The notes under the pieces were generated by a model. The model searched no databases, was not told where the DNA came from, and saw only the letters and a program-made list of their open reading frames with translations. The position numbers were made by a program, and so were the translations under genes. A DNA stretch of 64,000 nt, from NCBI RefSeq assembly GCF_012273895.1, contig NC_052104.1, positions 5,332,001-5,396,000 of the forward strand, given 5' to 3'. Numbering within the stretch: position 1 is the stretch's first letter; every line of letters starts with the position of its first letter. The DNA is from Zerene cesonia (taxonomy: Eukaryota > Arthropoda > Insecta > Lepidoptera > Pieridae). This document shows positions 9,726 through 21,195 of this stretch, piece by piece.

Positions 9726-12700
9726 TTACTTATTTTTTAATTGACTGTCCCACATTACTTTTACAATACCATCCATACCAGTAGAACAGAGTATAGAATT
9801 ATCTGTAGTCATATCACTTAGTTCTGAGGATACTCTATTTGTAAGAGAAGGTTTACCAACAGCTGACCAGTCTAAGGAAGTTATTTTTCCATAATGGCCT
9901 CTATATTCATGAACACAGGTGCATCCTGCTAAATCCCATATTTTAATTTTTTTATCATCACCTGTAAAAATGTAAATAAGTTTAATATTACAGATTCTGG
10001 TATTCTCATACTTATTCTATTATTATTTTATATTACAGCCTATTAGCAACTTACATATATACAAATAATGCTAATCTACATATTTAAATATTACCCTATT
10101 CTGACATAGATATGTCTACATATTGATTTGTTGTTAATGCAAATATCTTTAATAATAAGTATTTGAAAAAATGGTGGCTATGTTACCACAAAAAAAAAAA
10201 ATTGTTACCTTCGTATAAAACAGATATTCACACTTTTTGTCTAATGTCTAGATGCAAACAAATTCAATGAAAATTTTCATTAAACCCTTAACATTGTCGC
10301 GTTATATATCCAAGTGACAACACACAAAACGCGTAGGTAAGACAGATTACATACTATAATTAGCAACTATTTGGTAATCTGTGGTATTCTCACCAGCACT
10401 AGCGAGGTGCGTGCCGGCGGGCGAGAAGGCGAGCGCGCGCACGGGCCCGCGGTGTGAGCACAGCACGCGCACGAGCCGCGCGTCGCACACGCTCCACAGC
10501 CGTACGCTGCGGTCCGCGCCGCCGCTCGCTATGTACGCCTCGTTCGGGTGGAACTTCACGCACTGCTCACGTGTACAGATCGTCAAATTTTTATTGCGAA
10601 AAACGTGAATTCCACCACGATGTTTGATTCTATGAATCTTATATGAATATACTATATTATTCATGTTATTTCAACAAAACTTTAAATTTATTATTACAAA
10701 CCATCTCAATGATCCTAAAGGAAATTAAATACATTTTTGGTTAACGGAGTTTAATGTAAATAGGATCATGTAATCAATTATTAATTAGGGAAAATAATTA
10801 TAACAAAAATAATTTTATTAAAGAAATACGAAAAACAGAGATAAGAAAGAGACGAATGCTTACTGTGACATCTGACATGTGGCCGATAAAAACTCTAATA
10901 GGGAATGTCCTATCAAGAGACCATAACTTAGCTGTTCGGTCATGGGAACCTGTTACTATAAATAGCCCATTTTTTGATACATCCAGACACCAAATTGGAT
11001 AGTTGTGACCTCTGAAAAATATTAATATTATACAACAAGCTCAAATAGAAAGTTATGAATGAAATACTCTTTTATTCTCATATATACAATTAAAAATAAT
11101 GATGTACTAATTTAATATACCTATATATAGAAGCGCACGAGTAGTCTGATATGCGCCACGCCCTCATAGTATTGTCATGTGAAGCTGATAAAACTAATTC
11201 CTCTCGGGATAGTATACTGACTGCTTGTACTGGTCCCGAATGTCCTCTTAACGGCACTCCTGTACCTATTTGTCTAATATAATAAAACTTATGAGGACAT
11301 ATAATTTTTTTTTTTCAGTACTTCTTGTAAACATTATCCCAAACTCTTATGATTGTCTCCATAAAAACATAAACGTTGACCACATAGTATAATACATATT
11401 TATGGTTTGTAATAAAATTTGACATACAATTAGACATTACGCACTAAACATTTTCTAAAGAAATTTTGAAACTTTGCTACTTGGGGAACAACACATTCTT
11501 TCTTCAGTATAAATAACAGTGAATTTAAGCAAGAGTTGTATTTTTTTTTATTGTTAGGATCATCTTCATTCTTGGGTATAATATGCATCTTCACATATAT
11601 ATTTTCTTAGAACCCCAACCAGTATCATAATGAATCATTGTATTATATTGAAAACTTTAATGCAGGAAAATTTGGTCAAATTAATTTTCGTACCTTGTAT
11701 TATCTGCGATATCTTCAGGTTCAATCGGAACACTACATCCAAGTTCAAACTCAGAAATATTTTTATTGACACGTCTATTAATATTGTTTTGTCCAAGATC
11801 CCACAGACGAATTTCGGAATTACTAAATCCACCACATAGCACGTTACAATATTGGTCTGTTTTTGCACAGACTAAACTGTATAAAAAAAATTAAATTTGT
11901 TGTTTAGAGAAATAATCTTCATAACTTAAAAAACAATTAAGAGGCCATTATTTATTCCTTTAAATAAAGAAAAAATCATCATCAAATCATGGACATGACT
12001 TACTTAGTGTCAGGCGCACCTATTTTGTATAATTTTAGTGGAACCAATGAATCTCGTACACTTTTAATGGCGTCCTGAAGATCTCGTAGTTCTTTATCGA
12101 CAGATTGGTATTCTGCATGTCCATTACATTTAGAAAATATGTCAGATGTATCTAAAATAACCATAACTTTCTTAATGAAAAAAAAAATTTTGTGTAAAAT
12201 AATGATAAATACTGCATGCATTTTATAATTGCAAACGAAAGACAAATAAAAAAGTTACCAATTTTGTCATTTAAATTGAGATCAAACTTTTTTGAGTTTT
12301 CCTTTGACTCATCTTCTTCTTCATCCTCCTGTTTACAGAATATTTGCAATTAAAACAAAGAAAATTATTTTTTTCTATGTTTAGTGCTTTTCCATAAAAG
12401 CAAATAAACGAAATATATGAAATGAATAAAACAATAATGAAAAACTTATGTGTCTTATTTTTTGCATCAAGCAGATTGTTATTTGTTAATAACAAAAAAA
12501 TACTACATAGCTTTAGATAATTTTGTATATACCAAGAAAAGTGGATACTAAAATTGTATTCACACATATTTTGTGATTTTATTATACTCACAGCATTAGT
12601 TTTACTATTTTCTCCGTTAACATCTATGTGAAACCAAGTCTGTAAAACTTGTATTAGTAGTACATGGCCATGTTTCGCTAAGTATGCTTTTAGCACATTT

Positions 12701-14169
12701 AGTGAATCTTGTGAGAGGCAGATGTCAAATTTACAAGACCTAAAACATTGAAATTAATTAAATAATAACATAATTTACAACTTCGAATATAGGCATTTTA
12801 AGGTATGCTTTACATATGTTGATTGTTACATTGTTGAGATAAAAAATTGATTACTCATAAGCAAAGTGCTTCAATATTACAGTTTGAATTAAAATTTTCA
12901 CAAGGGCAATTAATTCCAGGTAATAGTAGAAGAGATAAAAAAAAAACTTCTGAACAACATTCTCCTAAGATCCTAATAAGCTTAATAAACAACCCTCTGT
13001 AAATCGCAGAAGATAAGTATTATACATACATACAATTTATACATATTATATACACTTGCCAATAAAATAATTAATCAATTGAGTGTAGTAGTTTTAAAGC
13101 TTCTTTGGTAAAAAATAAATTCTCTTCATATTCTAATCTATTTCTAATTTGAGAGCAAAAGAAAGAAATAAAAATACGGACATTATAGTGTTAAATGTGG
13201 TAGACAAGCGCGTTTCAGCATGAATTGGGCCAGTTTGCACCAGGGAAATACCACACCCCCACAGAAGACCAGCGTGAAATAGCATACTGCTGTTTCGTTC
13301 GGTGAGTAGGGGAGCCGGAGGCCTATATCCTTTTCCTTACACTTCCCAGTATAAATAAAAAAATATTGACCTTACCTGAAAGCAGCAATTGTTGGTCTAG
13401 TTTCAATTTCTTGTAAAGTATATACAGATCCAATATCTTCAAGTAACTGATTCATGTAATCTTTTTCAGGTGTTTCATTATCTATTGTGCCGTTTTGAAG
13501 GGAATTGAATAGCTGTTCAAGGCTGTTAGGTCTATATAAAGCAGAGGGAAGATTTCCATCTATAGGTTGATGGTAAGATAAATCCTTTTGAGGAAGTGCC
13601 ACTGAGTGCCTCTTGAGAAACATTTGAGCAGGACCTCCATGACCTCCTCTTAACATTTCCAAATAGAGATGACAAAGAAGTGGTGTTAATAAACCTAGCA
13701 ATTCATTTTTTACCTTTTCTATCTTTAAATCTTTTATAAAGTTAAATAATCTGAAATACAAGATTATTACATACATTAAACAAAAGTCTAGATAAAAAAG
13801 GAAACAAGAAAAATGTTTATTGAGTTAAACATTGCGTGATAATATTTACCTGGTGTACTGTGTGTCATATTGCCCTGGGTCATTATTGATGCACGAAAAC
13901 AAAATAGAGTTGGCACGACTAGATTCGCATTGTACTATGGTAGCTACAGCCATTTCTTCGGCACTTCGGCTTACTGTGTTACTGCTATTGAATACATCGA
14001 TATCCTTTAATTAAAAGATATGTAATGTTATTGAAGACTTAAGAATAGGTGAAAGTCATCAGTTTCATTCTTTATCAATTCCTGTACTGAACATACTTAC
14101 AGGATAATTTCGCCTTTCTAAGTAGGATGTAACAACAGCTTTAACTGCATCATTTTTATTTCTTTTCAT
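9726..14169 (-). CDS. TAF5L: TAF5-like WD40 subunit of the SAGA complex
   Basis: Eleven exons, 5' to 3': 14101-14169, 13850-14004, 13376-13750, 12592-12739, 12259-12328, 12004-12151, 11694-11876, 11121-11273, 10864-11011, 10394-10562, 9726-9961. They sum to 1854 nt, 617 residues (human TAF5L 589). The N-terminus has the family signature (AEEMAVATIVQCESSRAN, then the helical TAF5 NTD2-like region to about residue 250). An acidic linker EDEEEDE follows, then WD40 repeats from about residue 320: GFSNSEIRLWDL, SASHDNTMRAW, TGSHDRTAKLWSLDRTFPIR, SGGADRSVRLW, SAGDDKKIKIWDL. Similarity to TAF5L rather than TAF5 is clear in the MKR start and the GHNYPIWCLD and CVKFHP repeats. The fly orthologue is wda, needed for SAGA histone acetylation. 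At exon 10 the GAGCAG acceptor was chosen because it gives CVKFHP. The final TAA is read just before a GTAAGT-like string, so a further 3' exon is possible but was not found. Confidence 0.9.
13200..13345 (-). repeat. SINE family C fragment in a TAF5L intron
   Basis: Contains CACAGAAGACCAGCGTGAAA, then GCATACTGCTGTTTCGTTC and GAGTAGGGGAGCCGG. The same order is seen in reverse at 62965-63170, and a 5' part of the same family carries a poly-T end at 59920-60126. It lies in the intron between TAF5L exons 3 and 4. Confidence 0.55.
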
Positions 14170-15470
14170 TGATAATGTTCTCTTGATTTACTTAACCTTA
14201 CCGTTTAAACCAAGTACTTTTATGGGAATATTATAGTGGCATGTAATAAATTAACATTTAATAACATGAATAAGATCAATAAAGTTAATAAATATTTTTA
14301 TTTTTACTATGTCTAATGTCAATTGTCAATGCAAAATTAAATAAACAACAATAAAATCATGATAAGTAGTCAGACAACAACACAGATTAAAAATTATGTT
14401 CTGAGTAAATTGCTTTGTGGTACTGAACACAGAGTAAGTAATGTACTAAACTAAACTAGGAACTGCTAGCAACGCAACAATAATGTCTTAAACGACTTTT
14501 TTCAAAATTCATAGGTAATAGATAGGAACATGGACATAGTACGTTATCAATACCGATTGGACCAGTTGTGAACTGTGTAGTTCTTAATCTGTACCAAGTA
14601 CTCGCGGCAAACAAGACAAGCGAGAAAGATAACATGGACCTTTATGGTAGGGTGACCATACAGTTTTCCTATGCAATTTCGTACACAAACTCAAACTTTT
14701 ATTCCTTCAATTAAACCTTTCAATTAGACTTCCTTAAGAAGTCTTTTCCAAAAACATCTTCTGAGAAATTAGGCATAGATTACGAAATAAAATTATTTAT
14801 TGACCTCAGGGAGAAATTATGGAATATTATAAGGGATATTTGACACATTGAACAAATAATTAATACATAATTATGGTTTATTAAGTTTCAAAAATATTAT
14901 AGCCCCGGGACACTAGACAGCCTTCTGTCAAAGTCCCAGCAATTCCTGGGAATTCGACAATTTTAAAAATATTTGCAATTTCTTTTATGATATAGGTATC
15001 CTGTTTTAGAAATAGTTTAGGTACAGTTCTGGAGAATAAAATTAAAAAGCCTTTTTTACAATTTAATTGTTATTAAATGGTAAATTAAATCTTAACTTAT
15101 TGTAAAGTGTCAGATTAAGATAAGAGAAAGTATCTTATCCATTCAATAATTAAATACCTCCAACCAGTATTAGCAGTTAATATTGGTGTGGGAGACCAGC
15201 CGGAAATTGAAAAAATATGGACTGTTCCCTAAGGTCAAATTGTCAGATTAGCGAAATTGCGACATCTTTAGACGTCGACTTTCTTCAAATGTTGATTGTT
15301 GATGAGTAAACATTGTTCAGTCTAATGGGCATTTTATGCTGACTTATAAAATCAAATTTCTATTAATACAGTTGGTTTAAAATTACTTTCGACCAGCACC
15401 AATCGGCAATCTCCAATATTCTAATTATAAAACAGATACTTGACTATTTTTGTAATAGGATTCTTAGAAC
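14170..15470. other. divergent TAF5L/cyclase interval
   Basis: Contains the TAF5L 5' flank and, further right, upstream sequence of the cyclase gene. I see no gene, RNA or clear core promoter. The right end is occupied by the hAT-like element at 15471-15837. Confidence 0.6.
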
Positions 15471-15837
15471 CAATGCCGGATTTAGAGAAGGAAGCTTCGG
15501 GGCAAAAATGGTTGGGGCCCCATTGGCCCCAAATGTTATTTCCTAAATAAAATGTAGGTACAACATTTCCAATTCACTTTTCCAAACCAAGTTAACATTA
15601 CGGACTTATCATTCAAGGCATGGTATCGAAAACCCAACAGAGACTGCGTGTGAGTACCACCCCACTGTCATTGAGCCATTGGGATACAGCTTAGGATGAG
15701 GAGAAATTGCAACTGGGCCATTTGAGATTTTGATAGTTTTTGCTTATCCGATTTTAGTAAACAAATATAGAACGATGATTTTTGTAAATACGAAGTCTAT
15801 TGCAGAGGCTAAGGTCCGTTCCCTAAGTCCGGTCCTG
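15471..15837. mobile_element. hAT-like non-autonomous element upstream of the cyclase gene
   Basis: Imperfect terminal inverted repeats: left end CAATGCCGGATTTAGAGAAG, right end reading inward CAGGACCGGACTTAGGGAAC. The flanks CTTAGAAC (15463-15470) and CTCAGAAC (15838-15845) match at 7 of 8 positions, as expected for a slightly decayed 8-bp hAT target duplication. There is no transposase frame. It ends 77 bp before the cyclase start codon. The ends resemble those of the element at 16503-17293. Confidence 0.65.
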
Positions 15838-15914
15838 CTCAGAACAAATTGTTCGTTATCTAAAATGATCATTGCATAAAGTAGTGCGTTTGAGACATCC
15901 AATAAGCACGTACA

Positions 15915-18900
15915 ATGGTGCTTCCAGTTTATATAACTTGTTTAATTTTGTCATTTACATACTTCACATCTGGGACAATTCAATCATTAAATTCTATATT
16001 ATTTAATGATAATTATGAATTTATTGATTTGACCCATCCCTTCGATGAGACTTCAATTTATTGGCCTGATGCGCAAAGTTTTGAATTTATAAATAAAAAA
16101 ATAGTCGAAGTAGGAGATGGTGGACAGTAAGTATTATATAATATTATATATATAATATATTAGTAAATTGGAACTACGTAACATTTTTTAGTCAATGTTT
16201 CACTTTCTATTATTTAACTGTCCTTTGGGATATCTTATAATCTTGAATTAATTACATGTCGGCTTGAATAAAAATATATTAATTATATCTACAGGTATGC
16301 CCTAAATGATTTTGCCACATCTGAACATACAGGCACTCACGTTGATGCACCATATCACTTTAATGAGCATGGGAAATTTGTTGCAGAAATTCCATTGGAG
16401 AAACTTATTGTACCATGTAAGTGTGATTATTTATGTATAATATATTAAATTATTAATCTCCATCTAAATCGAATATTGGTACCCACATGATTGATCTGTA
16501 CGCAGGGCCGGATTTAAATTTCTGCCGCCCTTGGGCACTGGAAAAAATGCCGCCCCATCACTAAAATTTCATTGACTTGTTTTTCTAATAATTAAAATAT
16601 TTCATGTATTGCAAATAATTTATTACATATATTATTTATGTACTTTAATAATACAGTTGCCAGTTGATAAGATTCAAAAGTATAAGATTTTCGTTAAGTT
16701 TAAGTTAATGAGTATAATCGACAAGTTATTCAGTTTTTGAGAAATTATTCAATTAATTAATTAATGTTTATTTTTGTTTCAATGCAGAAATTACTCAAAA
16801 ACGTTTTTAATTTTTCAAATAAAAACAGATTTGAATTTTTGATTCCAGAAAATTAATAAATCAAATATTACCATTTCAAATCTTCAAGGTTAATTAAATT
16901 ATTTCCATCAAGGTTAATTTTTACTTAAGGTGCCAAAATTATAATTTACCAAAGTTCGATTTGACAAATAATGTATCAGTTGAATTTCTTGAAATCCACA
17001 AATATAATTTAGATGAAATATAGGTATATAAATGAACTATTAGAAATGTGATTGGTTAAATATATCATAAGCATAAAAATATATCTAATTTTACTTTAAT
17101 GCGTGCGCTTGCGCGCGTAACGGATACTGCTCTCTTGAGTAATATATGATTAAAAAGAATAAAAATTCCTATTAAAACTTTTGGTAACACTACAAATTTT
17201 TTTTTCAAATTTCACTTTTCTAATTTTGCCGCCCTATAAAATTTGCCGCCCTGGGCACTAGCCCCGACTGCCCCTAGTGTTAATCCACCTCTGTCTGTAC
17301 GCCTACGTCGTCGTAGCTCCTGAATGAATTGGCCCATAAAAAGCTTTTATTTTTCTGTTACAAAGAATATTCGTGTTAACGTGCTGAGTGTGATCGGATA
17401 GATTGCAGCAACACGTAGTACTCTAGGGAAAACATGGTTGCTATTCTAACATGGGCACCTGGGCAGTACTGGACCATGTAAAAATGAGAGCACACAAGAT
17501 GAATTAGACAAGAACATTGTATTTGCCCAGATATGTTTAAGAAATGTATTTTAATACTAAATACAAATTCTTTTTTTGATTTACTATTTCAAATACATAA
17601 TAGTTTTGCATTTTGTTATGAAAGACTTAAATACTTCATGAAATTCATTGGTTTGTTACTTATCGAATTCCTTGAATTTGATTTGATCCGTATCTTATCT
17701 AGATACGGATGAAATCGAAAGATTTCAAGAAAATTTTTTCGTTATCAATCTGTACTGAGCCCAAATCTACATTTCAATCATTTTTTGCTCGTCTGTTACT
17801 ATCACCTTGTGTCTATAATTTTTTAGGACGATAATGGTGAAGGATAAATAAATATCGTTGCTTTGTTTAAGATTATATTTTCTTTAAATCTTATACAAAA
17901 AATGACAAGCGCGAGTCGAACTTGGAACACTAAGGGTTCCGTAAAAATAAGCTAAAACCTATCCAATTCATGACTATGCCAAACTTTATTTAACCTTTTT
18001 TTTATTATATGCTGTTAAAGTGACAAAATAAATACATCATCTTTGAAAATTGTTAACTTTCTAACTGTCACGGTCCATAAAAAAAAACAATATTTTCTTT
18101 AAAGCTCCCGGTACAAATTTGATTAACTTTGTTTGCTGCCTTCAACAAAACGTTTCTACAATAAGACTGTTTTGTACAAAAAAATAGTAATCAGTCACTA
18201 AAAATTACACCACAAAAGCTATTCGACAGTACAATATTTATGTTTCTGTGGTGAAACCTTAATATTACGATGTTTAACTGAATTCTTCGAATCTTTACTA
18301 GACTTATCAGAGAGTAGCTATCTATTTTGAATTTTGAAAATGGAAAAAAAATTGTAAAAAAAAATCAAATCAAATACAAAATTCTGTTTGCTGTCTGTTT
18401 CAAGTATTTCAGTATGTTTTTAGAGCGCCCACTCGACATGAATCAGGGAATTAAACGATACCTATAATTGAAGGCAATAAATTAATATATAGACACATAT
18501 TTATGGAAGAATTGACTTTTATTGCTTGTAATATGTATATTGATCTACTCTTTGGTTGAAGCACAATGGTTACGTAGTCGTGGTCAGGTCTCAAGAAAAT
18601 ATAATTTAAAACTTATGTACTTTTTTTATTAATAAATGTATATATTAAGCAGACTCCTTGCTTATATAAGCGACATAACTATGTGAGTATAATAAGTAAG
18701 GGTGCAATTTTTTGTAAATAATCATAATCCATGGTAACGATAAGGGATGTATTGTTTGGGTATAAATAGCTACCGTATAAAAAGCTGCTATTTTATTATG
18801 AAACAGCTAGCCAGCAAGTTCAGTTTTACACAATTGTACTAACATATATTTATAATTTTATAAACACTAATTACCTATAATAATCTGTTTTTGCAGTGAT

Positions 18901-20814
18901 AATAGCCGACGTAAGTTCCATAGTCAACGACAACCCCAATTTCGTTTTATATAAACACCACTTGGACTTTATGATAAATGACAACTTTGGAAAGCCATGT
19001 TTAATAGTTTTTAAATTCGGCTGGAGTAAATTTGTTCACGACAGAAATAAATACCTCGGTATAGGAGCCGACAAAACACTTAATTTTCCAGGTAATTGTA
19101 AAAGTTGAGGAATATCATAATTTTTCTTGAGGCTCCAAAAACAATTTATAGTAAAAATTGCTATTGCCCTTTTTATACATACCGGCGAAAATACTTCATG
19201 TCTGCTATAAATATTCATATTTTTATTTATAATATTATTTCAAGGTTAAAACCGGATTCTGAACTTATATTCTAAAGAAAAAACACTTGTCTTTTCGTGT
19301 TTGTTTGTGTTTTCACACAAAAATTACACAGTAGCTACTAGGAAGCTGCATCTGCACTGAGTGACATAGGATATATATGTACAATGGGCGAAGCTGGGGG
19401 GACCGCTAGTTCGTCATAGAGCTAATATAAGGTCTTATTTCAGGCTTAAGTGGTGAGGTAATGGAATGGATAACGACGTCCTATAAAAACGTCGTCGGGA
19501 TCGGTGTTGATGTTTCATCTATTGACCCTGGGTCGAGCCAAAATTTTACAGCCCATAGAATGGGAGCGGTTGCGGGTTTATACAATATAGAGAATGTAAA
19601 CCTATCTAGATCTATACCAGGTATTTATATAAAAGAGCTGTACTNNNNNNNNNNNNNNNNNNNNNNNNNNNNNNNNNNNNNNNNNNNNNNNNNNNNNNNN
19701 NNNNNNNNNNNNNNNNNNNNNNNNNNNNNNNNNNNNNNNNNNNNNNNNNNNNNNNNNNNNNNNNNNNNNNNNNNNNNNNNNNNNNNNNNNNNNNNNNNNN
19801 NNNNNNNNNNNNNNNNNNNNNNNNNNNNNNNNNNNNNNNNNNNNNNNNNNNNNNNNNNNNNNNNNNNNNNNNNNNNNNNNNNNNNNNNNNNNNNNNNNNN
19901 NNNNNNNNNNNNNNNNNNNNNNNNNNNNNNNNNNNNNNNNNNNNNNNNNNNNNNNNNNNNNNNNNNNNNNNNNNNNNNNNNNNNNNNNNNNNNNNNNNNN
20001 NNNNNNNNNNNNNNNNNNNNNNNNNNNNNNNNNNNNNNNNNNNNNNNNNNNNNNNNNNNNNNNNNNNNNNNNNNNNNNNNNNNNNNNNNNNNNNNNNNNN
20101 NNNNNNNNNNNNNNNNNNNNNNNNNNNNNNNNNNNNNNNNNNNNNNNNNNNNNNNNNNNNNNNNNNNNNNNNNNNNNNNNNNNNNNNNNNNNNNNNNNNN
20201 NNNNNNNNNNNNNNNNNNNNNNNNNNNNNNNNNNNNNNNNNNNNNNNNNNNNNNNNNNNNNNNNNNNNNNNNNNNNNNNNNNNNNNNNNNNNNNNNNNNN
20301 NNNNNNNNNNNNNNNNNNNNNNNNNNNNNNNNNNNNNNNNNNNNNNNNNNNNNNNNNNNNNNNNNNNNNNNNNNNNNNNNNNNNNNNNNNNNNNNNNNNN
20401 NNNNNNNNNNNNNNNNNNNNNNNNNNNNNNNNNNNNNNNNNNNNNNNNNNNNNNNNNNNNNNNNNNNNNNNNNNNNNNNNNNNNNNNNNNNNNNNNNNNN
20501 NNNNNNNNNNNNNNNNNNNNNNNNNNNNNNNNNNNNNNNNNNNNNNNNNNNNNNNNNNNNNNNNNNNNNNNNNNNNNNNNNNNNNNNNNNNNNNNNNNNN
20601 NNNNNNNNNNNNNNNNNNNNNNNNNNNNNNNNNNNNNNNNNNNNTTTCTAATGCATACCATTATAAAACACAACATAAAAATATTAACATTTCAATTTAA
20701 TTTTCAGAATATGGCTGTACTGCAATAGTAATGCCAATGAAAATCTCTAAGGGGACCGGTGGCCCCGTGCGCTTCGTAGCAATTTGTCCAAAAACTATAT
20801 CTACAGGGGTATAA
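15915..20814 (+). CDS. secreted cyclase-family (kynurenine formamidase-like) hydrolase
   Basis: Five exons: 15915-16126, 16295-16416, 18897-19091, 19444-19620, 20708-20814; 813 nt, 270 residues, phases consistent. The N-terminus (MVLPVYITCLILSFTYFTSG) is a likely signal peptide. The mature part follows the Pfam cyclase family: FIDLTHPFDETSIYWPD, the metal-binding motif H82-T-G-T-H86-V-D88 with APYH, then DVSSIDPG, TAHR and IENV (family catalytic His/Glu region), and VMPMKISKGTGGPVR near the end. Family members are Mn/Zn hydrolases such as bacterial kynurenine formamidase and isatin hydrolase; the substrate here cannot be told. Exon 4 joins exon 5 directly (SIP-EYGCTAIV), so the 1000-N gap lies inside intron 4 and no coding sequence is lost. 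Intron 2 carries a hAT-like insertion. Confidence 0.85.
16503..17293. mobile_element. hAT-like non-autonomous element in cyclase intron 2
   Basis: Bounded by perfect 8-bp direct repeats TCTGTACG at 16495-16502 and 17294-17301. The left end reads CAGGGCCGGATTTAAATTTC; the right end, read inward, CAGAGGTGGATTAACAC. Sub-terminal TGCCGCCCTTGGGCACT is matched inverted by TAGTGCCCAGGGCGGCAAAT. CAGGG-type ends with 8-bp duplications are hAT hallmarks. The 791-bp AT-rich interior has no transposase frame. Confidence 0.85.
17890..18430. repeat. probable degenerate dispersed repeat
   Basis: Contains ACAAGCGCGAGTCGAACTTG followed by CACTAAGGGTTCCGTA, a combination that recurs in many lepidopteran intergenic repeats (usually CGCGAGTCGGACTCG...GGGTTCCGTA). 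The rest is AT-rich and boundaries are guesses. Confidence 0.3.
19330..19412 (+). repeat. dispersed repeat family D fragment
   Basis: Ends GGGCGAAGCTGGGGGGACCGCTAGT after ATATATATGTACAAT, matching the right end of the fuller copies at 27751-27918 and 23911-24079. Lies 31 bp before cyclase exon 4. Confidence 0.55.
19645..20644. other. assembly gap (1000 N)
   Basis: A round 1000-base N run inside intron 4 of the cyclase gene. The reading phase joins correctly across it, so the true gap need not hold coding sequence. Confidence 0.99.
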
Positions 20815-21195
20815 AAATTGTTATATTAAATACGTTATTCTGTTAATTGAATTACTTGTTAATAAAAAATAATATTAGAGTATAATCTTTCTTGATAATA
20901 AAGTATGGTATGTTTAAATATATATTGAAAGATATGTACTGTGAAATAAACAGATAACCTCTTGGTGTTTGTGGGTCATCATTTCATTAGATTGGCAAAT
21001 TGAATTCCTTTTGTATGACAGAAATATTAAGTAATAAACCATTTAATTTTGAATTATGTATTTTTAATGAAAAATCAAGTCTAACTTGTATTCAAACAAT
21101 TATAAGCATGGCATATGGTATTAAACTAAATTAAAACTAAGTCAATATAAAAAATAGGTATTTGTCACAGTGAAAAAGTATAGTGACATTAACAT
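20815..21195. other. tail-to-tail cyclase/qin interval
   Basis: Only 381 bp separate the two stop codons. A plus-strand AATAAA at 20861-20866 probably ends the cyclase transcript. I could not pick a clear minus-strand signal for qin, so the two 3' UTRs may overlap. Confidence 0.6.
20861..20866 (+). terminator. cyclase polyadenylation signal
   Basis: AATAAA 47 nt after the cyclase stop in AT-rich sequence. Confidence 0.5.

Noticed and set aside
10347..10664. TAF5 (TFIID) rather than TAF5L as the identity of the WD40 gene
   Set aside because: The N-terminal AEEMA...QCESSRAN block and the CVKFHP and GSHDRTAKLWS repeats resemble TAF5L/Wda more closely from memory of the families.
19461..20676. 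Long open frames across the N runs at 19645, 32614, 41485 and 51885
   Set aside because: They are open only because N is translated as X; the real coding at the edges is accounted for by the cyclase, qin and the two retroelements.
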